A stretch of DNA of 64,000 nucleotides. Source: JAZDJP01 sp043803805 (GTDB lineage: Bacteria > Planctomycetota > JAZDJP01). A model generated the notes under the pieces. That model did no database searches. It saw nothing but the letters and a program-made list of their open reading frames with translations, and was not told the DNA's origin. The stretch spans positions 10,616 through 74,615 of the forward strand of contig JAZDJP010000086.1 of NCBI GenBank assembly GCA_043803805.1, in the 5' to 3' direction. A program made the translations under genes and the position numbers. Position 1 is the first letter of the stretch, and each line of letters starts with the position of its first letter. This document shows, in pieces, positions 1 to 8,883 of the stretch.

Positions 1-534
1 CTCCGGAGGATAATCTTCGGCGGGAGTCTCGATCGCCAGCGGCCCGGCGGGCAGATTCGCCCGGGCCACTTCCTTGCCATTCAGGTAAACCGCCGCCCCT
101 CCGCGAAAAGAAAGATCCAGCGTCAAGTCCCCTGCTTGGGATGGATCCTTGACCTCGAACTTGCCGCGCAGGCAGAGAAGCGCCAGGCTCCGGGGAGAAG
201 GCAGCAATCCACCCTGGTGACGCTCGGCAAAGGGCCCGCAATCCTGAGCCCAGGAACTGTCCTCAAAGCCGGACTCTTTCCAATCCGCCGGCGGCGCCGG
301 TGAGCGCACAGACTCCACCTTCTTGGACTGGCCGAATTTGAAGACAAGCGTTTCCAGTTCGCCGCTCTTGGCGCGGACCTCTTCGGTTTTCCAAAACGTG
401 AAACAGCGCCAGGGGCTCCCGGCGTTGAGCACGTTCGCGCCGGAACCCGCGGCCCCCTCGGCGGCAACCACCCGGAAACCGCCCGACACCAAGACCAGCA
501 CCAACGCCGCCCAAAACAATATATATTTCCTCAT
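1..534 (-). CDS. Secreted GH-associated protein, N-terminal part (3' end outside window)
   Basis: Open from an ATG after AAGGAGGATGTTCG to the window edge (178 codons, no stop). Residues 1 to about 25 form a signal peptide (MRKYILFWAALVLVLVSGG). The remainder resembles the first domain of the GH123-like protein at 5001-7607: both share SGGFRVVAAE, the C-L-R-G-(K/R)-F-E-V-K-D-P block and VYLNGKEV, the last typical of a galactose-binding-like jelly roll in glycosidases. It is the last visible gene of a minus-strand operon, 36 bp after the FG-GAP gene. By paralogy it is probably another secreted glycoside-hydrolase-like protein, but the catalytic part is not visible, so the function is inferred. 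Confidence 0.75.
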   Translation of the reverse strand, partial: MRKYILFWAALVLVLVSGGFRVVAAEGAAGSGANVLNAGSPWRCFTFWKTEEVRAKSGELETLVFKFGQSKKVESVRSPAPPADWKESGFEDSSWAQDCGPFAERHQGGLLPSPRSLALLCLRGKFEVKDPSQAGDLTLDLSFRGGAAVYLNGKEVARANLPAGPLAIETPAEDYPPE

Positions 535-570
535 CGAACATCCTCCTTGAAGAAATGGATTATGCATCGT

Positions 571-2418
571 CTAGTTTCCCGCCGGAATGACAAAGTGAAT
601 GGGCTTTTTCTGCAAATCAAATTTTTTCTGTTGCGGCGGCTGTTGCGGTAATCGCCAGGAGATGACGACATCTCCGGAATCCATCCTGCCGAGGAACGCC
701 TCGCTCGTCCCCGGAGAAATCACCCACGCACCGAGATCCCGTCTGTCGTTCCGGGCGATGACCGTTACCGGTCCAGCGTATCCGCCAAGCCCAAGAGATA
801 CGCGCACGCTGAGCGCCGTCTCGTCATCCACACCGCGTGGAAGAATCCAGACATCGCCGTTGAGAAGGACAAGCGCCATATCCTGAGCGCCGTCGCCGGT
901 CAGATCGGCCAGCACTCCCGCTTGCTGGCCGTCGCAAGCCTTGGGCAGAATGTCAGTTTCTGCAAGGTCGAGGGGCTTGCGGGCATGATTGAGACTTCGG
1001 AATCCGCGGTTGAAGAAGCATTGCGGACCCTGCTTGGAGTAGGCGATGAAAATATCCTGAAGCCCGTCGTTGTTGAAGTCACACTCGTTTCCGAATATGC
1101 CGCCCGGCTTCGCTGTATAGGCAATACCACCGGATAGGCCCAGCATGTTTACGAACTTGCCATCGCCTTCGTTCTGCCACAGGCGGCAGGCATCCTCGGC
1201 CACCGTGAAAACATCCAGGCAGCCATCCACGTTCCAATCTCCGAGGAATGCGTGGGAACATCCTTTTCCGATCCCGGCCGGGCACGATGCCGCTTCGGCA
1301 AACTCACTCCCGCCTTTCCCCTTGTAGAAATGACCACCCTTCTCAAAAAATCGCATCACGTCGGGAATGTTGTCTCCATCGAAATCAGCGACGAGACACG
1401 GCCCGGCGGCTCCGAGATTTTCATCTTGGGTTCCGGATGAAAGAGGCTTGAGCACAAAAGCGCCCGGCTTGTCCTTACAGGACACAAGAAGTACCGGCGC
1501 GACCGCCGAGTTCCAAAGGATTCCGGCGAGACCTCTGGCACCCGCGTCCAGAGCGGAAAGCCCCAGGCATCCGGTCTTGGGCACATCCGCCGCGGATGTC
1601 GGAGAGAATGTGCCGTCCTCCGCCTGCGCCCAGAGCGTGAGCGCCTTGCCGTCGGAGCTTGCGAGGTCGAGTTGCCCGTTGCCGTCAAAATCACCCCAAG
1701 CGACAAAGCGGGATTTGGAAGCGAGTTTGAGTTTGGTTGTCACATCCGCAAATTTTTTCTCTGCTCTGTTGTAACTGAAAACGTGATCGCCCGATTCCGA
1801 TGCGACGAAGAGCGAGGGATTTCCGTTGCCGGTGATATCCACCGCCTGAGCCAAACGGACTTTTCCTTCCACCTTGGCGATGTTGACGGGATCATCCCAC
1901 CAGGCGTTGCCACCCTCGGGGACGAAGGTATCGGGATGTTTTATAATGAGCGCGACCATCTTGATGAGCATGTCCGTGCCGCCTTCCCATACGAGGTACG
2001 AATCGCTAAAGTCCGCGTCCCAGGTCTCCTGAACCGAAGATTTGCTCAGGTGGATCCATTTCCCGGAAAGATGCAGGCAGCCGGCGGGGGCGCCCCGTTC
2101 GTCTTTCCCGACGAAAAGCAGCGCCGGGGCGTTACCGAGACGGCCGATGATTTCTTTGACGATCTTGTTGTGTTCGGGATTGTCACCGTTGGTCACGTTG
2201 ATAACCGGGTTCTTGTCGGGCTTTTTGCCCTTCAGGCATGCCTTGATTTCTGAAGAGCAGTTACCCTTGTCGTCGGCGGGATTGAGTGTGAGCACGAGAA
2301 TGAGATCCGCATGTTCCGTGAGCTGCACCGGTGTAAAGCTGATGGTGACTATGGCGTAAGCGACCGCTCCACAAATGAGGACACCCAACGCCAGCAAAAC
2401 CAAGATTGTGTTTCGCAT
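571..2418 (-). CDS. FG-GAP/VCBS repeat beta-propeller protein, membrane-anchored or secreted
   Basis: 615 aa. An N-terminal hydrophobic segment (residues 1-27) serves as signal peptide or anchor. At least five calcium-binding-type repeats are visible, with cores DFDGNGQLDL, DFDGDNIPDV, DWNVDGCLDV, DFNNDGLQDI and DLTGDGAQDM, which are the Asp-rich loops of integrin-like FG-GAP blades. The first 170 residues precede the propeller and are unlike any family I know. The ATG follows GAGGAAGAAT. The gene sits 12 bp downstream of the PQQ-propeller gene in the same operon. The likely role is extracytoplasmic binding or scaffolding in carbohydrate processing; no catalytic motif is seen. Confidence 0.8.
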   Translation of the reverse strand: MRNTILVLLALGVLICGAVAYAIVTISFTPVQLTEHADLILVLTLNPADDKGNCSSEIKACLKGKKPDKNPVINVTNGDNPEHNKIVKEIIGRLGNAPALLFVGKDERGAPAGCLHLSGKWIHLSKSSVQETWDADFSDSYLVWEGGTDMLIKMVALIIKHPDTFVPEGGNAWWDDPVNIAKVEGKVRLAQAVDITGNGNPSLFVASESGDHVFSYNRAEKKFADVTTKLKLASKSRFVAWGDFDGNGQLDLASSDGKALTLWAQAEDGTFSPTSAADVPKTGCLGLSALDAGARGLAGILWNSAVAPVLLVSCKDKPGAFVLKPLSSGTQDENLGAAGPCLVADFDGDNIPDVMRFFEKGGHFYKGKGGSEFAEAASCPAGIGKGCSHAFLGDWNVDGCLDVFTVAEDACRLWQNEGDGKFVNMLGLSGGIAYTAKPGGIFGNECDFNNDGLQDIFIAYSKQGPQCFFNRGFRSLNHARKPLDLAETDILPKACDGQQAGVLADLTGDGAQDMALVLLNGDVWILPRGVDDETALSVRVSLGLGGYAGPVTVIARNDRRDLGAWVISPGTSEAFLGRMDSGDVVISWRLPQQPPQQKKFDLQKKPIHFVIPAGN

Positions 2419-2430
2419 ATTCTTCCTCGT

Positions 2431-5004
2431 CTATTTGACACCACCCTTTTCCGGCTCGAAACAATACATCATACCGTCGCTTTGAGGATTGATAAAGATC
2501 CGCCCGTTCGTCACGATCGGTCTGGCGCAGACCCGCGGAGCGAACCCATGACTACTCATCCAGACCGCCTTGCCGGTCTGGAGATCATAAATCCGGAGAC
2601 CTCCCATCGTAGCGCCCACTCCCCACCCCGGCAGAACGATCGTGCTCTCCGCGCAGGTGTGATACCCCAAACTGACAACGGGCTTGCCTCCCGCCGAGGA
2701 CATCGGCCGCGGCTTTCCGTCGGCGATGGCGATGATGCTCGCCGTGCCGCCGTAGCGCGAGGGAACGACACAATCCGCGCCGACGGCCGGGGCCTGCTCG
2801 AATCCTCCGACGGAACTCTTCCACGCCACCGTCCCATCTTTGGCCCACAGGCACGCAAACGAAGCCCCATCTACTCCGAAGAACAATTTTCCATCCTTAC
2901 CGGAGAGACAGGCCGAATTGCCGAACTCGGCCGGATTCTTCCAAAGAACTTTCCCGTCCGCCGGATCGATGGCGACGGTGAGTCCCTTCCTGTCCTTGAT
3001 GCCCTCCCGCCAATCGGTGCTCCGCGTGTAAAAAAGCTTCCCGTCCAGAAGGCATCCCCCCAGACCGCACCCCTGCTTTCCGGCGATCTCCGGCAGGGAA
3101 ACTTTCCAGACCTCGGTTCCTTTTTTCAGATCGAAGGCCTGAACGGTCGGGATGTGGGTGGTTCCGTGCAGGGTGGCCGTCACAACCACGTTCCCCGTGC
3201 AAATCGGCGCCGTCCGGCTCCAGTCGCCGGGAAAGCCGACCTCCGCCTGCCAGACATCCTCCCCGGTACGGGCATCCACGCCGTAGAGCAGGCATCGCTT
3301 GATAAAACCGGAGGTGTCCTTGTTCCCCCTGACAAAAAACAATCTGTCTCCGCACACCGTCGCCGCCCCGCGGTGAGCGGTGTGCAGGTAACCCGTGGGC
3401 ACGAACCGCCGCCAGCGGACGCGGCCCGTGGACTGTTCCACGGCCGACAGCAGAGTATTCGTCGAGGCCAGGAAAAGATCCGTGTCGCCGGCGGTCACGG
3501 GACCTTTGAAGATGGAAAAATCGCGAACCGCCCAGCGCAGACGCAGCGGCGGGCGGAGCCCGGCGTCTTCCACCGCCGCGGTGTTGGCGGCGTCGGCGTT
3601 GGCGTAAGGCCAGCCGTAGGTCTTGCCGGTCGCAGAAACGACCTTGCTCCGGGGCTCGCACAGGGTCAGATTCTCGGTCCGCGGAGCCGCCTGCCCTCCG
3701 GGACCCAGCACGTAAAAAAATCCGTCGTCACAGCCGAACCAGACACAGCCGCCGGAAATCGCCGGCGACGACGCGATCATCTTCCGGTGCGGCGTCTGGA
3801 AACGGAAAGGCGCCGGCTTGAACGCGTCCAGATCCAAGCCCGCGGAGTCCACGCCGACGACGATGACCTCTCCCCCGACGGTGGTAAAAACGGCGTGGTC
3901 TTTGGAGAGGGCCGGCGACGTCACGGAAGGAGTCCATTTTTCGGCGGGAGTCCGGGATCCGTAGGATGCCCACTTATTCCGCCAGCCGTCCGGTGTCCCT
4001 TTGTACTCGTAGGCGGCGAACCCAAACTCGTGACGCCCGAAGTAGATTGTGGTTCCGCGAGCGGCCGGCGTGCCCAGCACCTGATATTGTCCCTGAATGG
4101 TGTCCTTGCTTCGAAACGCGAGTCCATACATCTCACGGAAAAGACCGTCCTTCAGAGAGGCGCGCGCGATGCACCCCAGCCCGTCCGTGCCGGGCATCGC
4201 GACGTAAAGGTTCTCGCCGCAAACCGAAATGCCGCGAGGCACCCCGTGCATCAGCGCGACAGGCGTTCGAATCGTCCAGCTACGACTCACGCCGGTGCCC
4301 TCATCCTCCAGGCAGGCATAGTCGTATCCGCACGTGACGAGCACTTTCTTCCCGGAAACGCACAGCTCTCCGGAAGCGTAGTGAGGAACCTCGCAGGCAT
4401 GACTGCCCCACCCGCCGCTGAGTTTCGGCAGATTCGCGACGGGTTGCGCGTAATAATCGAACCGCCATCGCTCCTTCCCGTCGAGATCCAGACAGTGGAT
4501 GACGGCCCCCACGGTCATAATATAGATGGAATCGTTGGCGGCGACGGGCGGGGAGATGATCGGCCATCCGAGACCGAGGGACTTGATCACCGCGCCGTTT
4601 TTGGCATCGAGGATGTAAAAGTTCCCGGCCGTGGTGCCGTAGTACATGCGGCCCTTGACAACGCACGGCGAGGAGGTGTTCGACCCCATGGCCTTTTCGC
4701 CGTCGGGGGAGGCCTGCCACACCACGCGCCCCGCCTTCGGATCCACGCAGTAGGCCGTCCCCATCTGATCCACGACGTAGGCCAACCCTCCCACCACCGC
4801 CGGGGACGTCATCACGGCGTCGGCAAGCTTGACCTGGGCCGCGAGCCCCAGAGGCAGTTTGAGCTCCTCGTCGTCGGCGTCCCCGGTGCGCTCCGGGACG
4901 CGCATGAACTGCGGCCAGTCGGAGGCGCGCGCGTCGCGCGCGACGCCCGCCAGAAGCAATAGCGCGATAAACAAACCCCATCTCTTCGCCGTGATCGTGT
5001 TCAT
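2431..5004 (-). CDS. Secreted PQQ-binding-like beta-propeller protein
   Basis: 857 aa from the chosen ATG, which follows AAGGAGAATGTTCG and overlaps the upstream gene's stop as ATGA; the reading frame is open upstream but lacks another good start. The signal peptide ends near ARASDWPQF. W-x-Q-F at the mature N-terminus and repeated blades of the type GxxY-x-D-x-x-G-x-x-W (VYCVDPKAGRVVWQ-like, VYGVDARTGEDVW, VAIDPADGKVLW) identify a quinoprotein dehydrogenase-like propeller. Many family members in PVC bacteria lack PQQ and act as binding or structural proteins. It lies between the GH123-like gene and the FG-GAP gene; the substrate is unknown. Confidence 0.82.
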   Translation of the reverse strand: MNTITAKRWGLFIALLLLAGVARDARASDWPQFMRVPERTGDADDEELKLPLGLAAQVKLADAVMTSPAVVGGLAYVVDQMGTAYCVDPKAGRVVWQASPDGEKAMGSNTSSPCVVKGRMYYGTTAGNFYILDAKNGAVIKSLGLGWPIISPPVAANDSIYIMTVGAVIHCLDLDGKERWRFDYYAQPVANLPKLSGGWGSHACEVPHYASGELCVSGKKVLVTCGYDYACLEDEGTGVSRSWTIRTPVALMHGVPRGISVCGENLYVAMPGTDGLGCIARASLKDGLFREMYGLAFRSKDTIQGQYQVLGTPAARGTTIYFGRHEFGFAAYEYKGTPDGWRNKWASYGSRTPAEKWTPSVTSPALSKDHAVFTTVGGEVIVVGVDSAGLDLDAFKPAPFRFQTPHRKMIASSPAISGGCVWFGCDDGFFYVLGPGGQAAPRTENLTLCEPRSKVVSATGKTYGWPYANADAANTAAVEDAGLRPPLRLRWAVRDFSIFKGPVTAGDTDLFLASTNTLLSAVEQSTGRVRWRRFVPTGYLHTAHRGAATVCGDRLFFVRGNKDTSGFIKRCLLYGVDARTGEDVWQAEVGFPGDWSRTAPICTGNVVVTATLHGTTHIPTVQAFDLKKGTEVWKVSLPEIAGKQGCGLGGCLLDGKLFYTRSTDWREGIKDRKGLTVAIDPADGKVLWKNPAEFGNSACLSGKDGKLFFGVDGASFACLWAKDGTVAWKSSVGGFEQAPAVGADCVVPSRYGGTASIIAIADGKPRPMSSAGGKPVVSLGYHTCAESTIVLPGWGVGATMGGLRIYDLQTGKAVWMSSHGFAPRVCARPIVTNGRIFINPQSDGMMYCFEPEKGGVK

Positions 5005-7607
5005 CGAACATTCTCCTTCCCGGCCACCTCGGCGGCCATGCGGTAAAGTTTCGCGGAGCGTTCCCGCCAGCCGTCGTCGTAGGCATAGTGCTCGGCCGGC
5101 GGCTGGTAGTACCGGAAATGGGTTATCCGGCAAAGGTCGGCCCTCTTGTCCAGGAGCCGGCGACAGCGCTCGGCGAGTTCGGCGTCGAGCTTGTTCTCCA
5201 CCAGCGGCAACTCCACGCAGGCGCGCGCCTCCGCCTCCTGAAGCCCCTCACGGAGCATCTCGATCTTGACGGTCGGACGGGCTCCGTCCTTGTCGGGGAC
5301 CGCCAGCCAGCACATGAGCGGACAGCGTTGCATCGATGAAGAGGCCGGCCACCGATCAAACAGCGTATTGAGCTTGCCGCCCTTTCCCGCGGGCCAATAG
5401 TCCATGCACATTCTGCCGGCGCCTTTGTCTCCCAACAGCATGTAGCGCTCGGCCATGGTGCGCAGGCTCATGGGCGGTTGCCTCGCGTCGTGAATTCTCT
5501 GGCTCCCGACAATCAGCGTCCCGTGGGGATGGGGCGTCCACCAGTAGTACAAACGCTTCCGGCTCCCCGGAAGTTCCGGCGGATCGATATCATTGGGAAC
5601 GTAGAGATACTCGAAGTATCCCATGGAACTATCCTTGCCTCCATAGGAAGATCCCCTCCCGTGAGCTCCGTAGTGCCAGCGCGCTTCCGGCCAGAGCTCC
5701 TTGAACTGCGCGACCACATCCTTGTGAATGCAGCCATCGGCGCTGATACCCAGGATCGGGGTGATCTTGTCCAGCCCCTGGGTTTTCAGCCTATCGCGGA
5801 TCTGATCCAGGAGCGGTTTCCAGAGATTCTTGCTCTCCGCCGTGCCGACGATCGGCAACGGCATGGGTTCGGCCTTGCCGGCGGCCTCGTCCACCACGGT
5901 CACGAACGTGGGCTTGTCGGGAAGGGACGCGCCAAAGTTGAAGGGCGGCGTGTTGCCCGGCACGTGCCACACCTGAAAGGAAATCACCCGGAGATTGCAG
6001 TACTTCTTGGCCAGCGCCAGGTAGCGGTCGAAAGCGGCAAAATCGTACGTGAAGGAACCGTCCTTCCGCCGGATCCACTTGACCATGCTCTCGTCGTTGC
6101 CGAACTGGGTCTGGGTCACCAGCGTTACGACGAGCAATTTGTTGCCCAGGTAGCCCATGAGTTCGAAAGACTTTTCCATTCGCTTCCAGTGCTCGTCGGA
6201 CCACATCGGCACGCCGTACTGGAGGGCTACCGACTCGGGCGACTGGTAGATGCCGACGAAGGAGCGATAATCCCCCGCATCGGGCAATGTCCATCCCGTG
6301 ACTTCCAGTTCGACGGGCACATTGGTTTCCGGCAGTCCGCTTGCCGACAAGACCAGACCCCCCTTGTAATTGCCGGGCGGCGCGTCTTTGGGGACGTAAA
6401 CCGTGATCCACACCGGCTGGACGGCCCCCTTGTCCTTTCCGCCGGTGACCTCCACCTTTGCCGGCAGATCGTTTTCGAGAGCGGCGAACGCGGGGCTGGG
6501 AACTCCCAGGCTGACCAGCGTGGCGCCGCGCACCCGGATGTTCGTCGCGGAGATTCTTCCGGCGCCGCCCTCCTGCGCCAAGTCGGTCGCATGGGCCTTC
6601 AATCCATCAAAGGCCGAAGACGAACCCACCACCACCTCGCCGGAATAGTAACCGTTCCTTGCCCCGGCCAGCCGCATGGGCCGCAACGGCTCGCTGGGAT
6701 CTCCGTACTTCTCGGCACCAAAAAGGTTATGAACATCCTCATTCCAGACCTGGATCCCGCCCGGCCTGGACGGAGCGACGATCGCCTGCCCGGTGCCGTC
6801 GGCGGCCAGGCGCAAGGACCGCAATTCCAAGTGAGGCCATGAAAGTTTGTTCTCTACGTTTCCCCACTTGAGCGCCTCCGGCCGATAGGCACCGCGGTGC
6901 AATTCGACGGCAAGAAGGTTACATCCCTTGCGCAATTCTTTTACGGGGAGTTCCACCAACCCAAGATCCCGGTCGCGCCTGGCCGCGCGATCGGCGAGAT
7001 CCTTGTCGCCTTTTGCGACGCGACCGTTTATAAAGTAGGCGGCGGGCATCACGTTTCCGTTCGCCTCGATGTACGCTTCCACCGGGTACGGCTCGGCCGG
7101 CGTGTCCGGCTTTATCTCTCCGGCCGGCAGATGGGCGCGGAACACCTCCTTGCCGTTGAGGTAGACAACCACGCCGCCTCCGTACCTGGCCGAAAGGATG
7201 ATCTTCCCGACCCCGCCGGGGTCCTTGACTTCAAACCTGCCCCTCAGGCAAAGCAACGATTCGTACTCGGGCCAGTAGGTATCCGTGGAACCCCTTGCGC
7301 AAGGAAAGGGACCTTTCGACCGGGACCACTCCCTGTCGTCGAACTCCGGCTTCATCCAATCCGCCGGCGGCGGTGAGGTGTTCAACCGGGACGGCCCAAA
7401 GGTTTTTGGCGCTGTCGCCTCGGGTTGTTTCTCCTTGAGAAGCGACAAAGGCACCTCGGCCTCGCGGACGACGGCGTGAATCCGCCAGTAATTATCGGCG
7501 GAGAGAATGATCTGCATGTCCTTCGCCGGCGGCTCGGCGGCAACCACCCGGAAACCTCCCGATAGCAAAACCAGCGCCGCCACCAACAACAAGATTCTCT
7601 TTTTCAT
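5001..7607 (-). CDS. Secreted GH123/DUF4091-like glycoside hydrolase
   Basis: 868 aa. The signal peptide (MKKRILLLVAALVLLSGGF) is followed by a jelly-roll domain to about residue 270 (VVVYLNGKEVF), then a region ending in LEVTGWTLPD and a TIM-barrel-like part (MVKWIRRKDGSFTYDFAAFDRY is partly typical of GH123/DUF4091 proteins). The C-terminus has the EMLREGLQEAEA helix seen at the end of that family. I do not see a clear adjacent Asp-Glu pair at the expected place (ISADG near residue 620), so activity is uncertain. The start follows AAGGAGAATGCTCG and forms an ATGA overlap with the aminotransferase; its own stop overlaps the next gene. It probably acts on amino sugars in the periplasm or outside the cell. 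Confidence 0.75.
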   Translation of the reverse strand: MKKRILLLVAALVLLSGGFRVVAAEPPAKDMQIILSADNYWRIHAVVREAEVPLSLLKEKQPEATAPKTFGPSRLNTSPPPADWMKPEFDDREWSRSKGPFPCARGSTDTYWPEYESLLCLRGRFEVKDPGGVGKIILSARYGGGVVVYLNGKEVFRAHLPAGEIKPDTPAEPYPVEAYIEANGNVMPAAYFINGRVAKGDKDLADRAARRDRDLGLVELPVKELRKGCNLLAVELHRGAYRPEALKWGNVENKLSWPHLELRSLRLAADGTGQAIVAPSRPGGIQVWNEDVHNLFGAEKYGDPSEPLRPMRLAGARNGYYSGEVVVGSSSAFDGLKAHATDLAQEGGAGRISATNIRVRGATLVSLGVPSPAFAALENDLPAKVEVTGGKDKGAVQPVWITVYVPKDAPPGNYKGGLVLSASGLPETNVPVELEVTGWTLPDAGDYRSFVGIYQSPESVALQYGVPMWSDEHWKRMEKSFELMGYLGNKLLVVTLVTQTQFGNDESMVKWIRRKDGSFTYDFAAFDRYLALAKKYCNLRVISFQVWHVPGNTPPFNFGASLPDKPTFVTVVDEAAGKAEPMPLPIVGTAESKNLWKPLLDQIRDRLKTQGLDKITPILGISADGCIHKDVVAQFKELWPEARWHYGAHGRGSSYGGKDSSMGYFEYLYVPNDIDPPELPGSRKRLYYWWTPHPHGTLIVGSQRIHDARQPPMSLRTMAERYMLLGDKGAGRMCMDYWPAGKGGKLNTLFDRWPASSSMQRCPLMCWLAVPDKDGARPTVKIEMLREGLQEAEARACVELPLVENKLDAELAERCRRLLDKRADLCRITHFRYYQPPAEHYAYDDGWRERSAKLYRMAAEVAGKENVR

Positions 7608-8851
7608 CGAGCATTCTCCTTGAGGAAATATTTTCCCCCTAATGCCGCATCCAGGGCGCCCTTCAACGCCTCCAGCGTCGCTTGGATGTCGCGCCGGCCG
7701 TGCGAGTAGCTCATGAAGTACCGCGGATTGGGGAACACGCCGCGCGAGTACATTCCGCGCGACACCCTGTCCATCAACTCCGGTCTGCCCTCGATTCCCA
7801 GTATCGGCGACACCCCCGATCCGTCCACCACCGCCGTCAGCCCCGCTTCCGAGCAGATATTCCGCCACCCGTTGCCCAGCAGCGTTCCCATCCGGTCGAG
7901 ATGCCGATGCACCGGCTCCGCGGCGTGGATCTCCATGCAGGCGACGGCCGCCGCGAGAGACAACGTCTCGCCCCCATAGGTTGTCGTAATGAAAACCCTG
8001 GATTCCTCCAACTGGTTCATGATGTCCGCCCGGCCCGCAAACGCGGCCAGAGGATATCCGTTGGCCATCGCCTTGGCATAGCCCGCCAGATCGGGCGCCA
8101 CGCCGAAATACTCGGCCGCCCCGCCCGGCGCCAGCCGGAAACCCGTCAGAATCTCGTCATAGATCAGCAGCACGCCCCGTTTCTTCGTGAGTTCGCGCAA
8201 CCCGCGGACCCAGTCCGGCTTGGGAACCCCCTTCCACTGGTACGGCTCGGTAATCACCGCCGCCAGATCGCTCCGGTGCGTCTCGATCAACTCCTCCGCT
8301 TTGGCCAGATCGCCGTACGGAAGATCGAGCGTCAGCGCCTTCAGGCATTTCGGCACGCCCGTATTGTCCGGCGCCTGGGTCTTGGCCGCCCACCAGTCCT
8401 GCCACCCGTGATAACCGCACGAGAGGATCTTCTCCCGTCCCGTAAATGCGCGAGCCAGCCTGACGCACGCCGAGTTGACCTCACCGCCCGTCTTCAGAAA
8501 CCGCACCCGCTCGGCCCCGGGAACCATCCGGCAAAACCGGCGCGCCGCCTCCACCTCGATCGGCGAGGCCATCGAGAAAAGCACGCCCTTCCTCATCTGC
8601 GCCCGGACCGCCTTCTCCACCGCCGGATACCGGTGTCCCAGCACAATCGGCCCCAGTGAACAGCGGTAGTCAATGTACTCGTTCCCGTCCACATCCCGGA
8701 TGCGGCAACCTTTGGCGGACTCGATGAACAACGGCATCTCGCCCGCGTGGGACGCGATCGGTTTCTTCGCGCGCGTCTGCGTCCCGGTTGGACAATGGGT
8801 TCGCGCTTTTTCGTACAGCGCCTGAGATCGCTTGACTGTGAACCTGCCCAT
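7604..8851 (-). CDS. Class III aminotransferase, glutamate-1-semialdehyde aminomutase-like
   Basis: 415 aa, PLP fold type I, cytoplasmic. It has the early RIRDVDGNEYIDY block, GYHGWQDWW, the Asp of LLIYDEILTGFR and the Schiff-base lysine in GYAKAMANGYP near residue 255. The overall pattern resembles HemL-like and sugar aminotransferases; its position in a glycan operon argues for an amino-sugar or neuraminate-type substrate rather than heme synthesis, which is inference. I chose the ATG seven bases after AAGAAGGAGG; an upstream in-frame GTG overlaps the sigma-fusion stop as GTGA and would add 12 residues. The stop overlaps the GH123-like start (ATGA). Confidence 0.82.
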   Translation of the reverse strand: MGRFTVKRSQALYEKARTHCPTGTQTRAKKPIASHAGEMPLFIESAKGCRIRDVDGNEYIDYRCSLGPIVLGHRYPAVEKAVRAQMRKGVLFSMASPIEVEAARRFCRMVPGAERVRFLKTGGEVNSACVRLARAFTGREKILSCGYHGWQDWWAAKTQAPDNTGVPKCLKALTLDLPYGDLAKAEELIETHRSDLAAVITEPYQWKGVPKPDWVRGLRELTKKRGVLLIYDEILTGFRLAPGGAAEYFGVAPDLAGYAKAMANGYPLAAFAGRADIMNQLEESRVFITTTYGGETLSLAAAVACMEIHAAEPVHRHLDRMGTLLGNGWRNICSEAGLTAVVDGSGVSPILGIEGRPELMDRVSRGMYSRGVFPNPRYFMSYSHGRRDIQATLEALKGALDAALGGKYFLKENAR

Positions 8852-8883
8852 CGAAATACCTCCTTCTTCATTTTTTTCATTCT

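Noticed and set aside
2311..4962. 883-codon open frame on the plus strand
   Set aside because: It is antisense to the PQQ-propeller gene, has Arg/Gly/Pro-rich low-quality composition and no domain; an effect of high GC.
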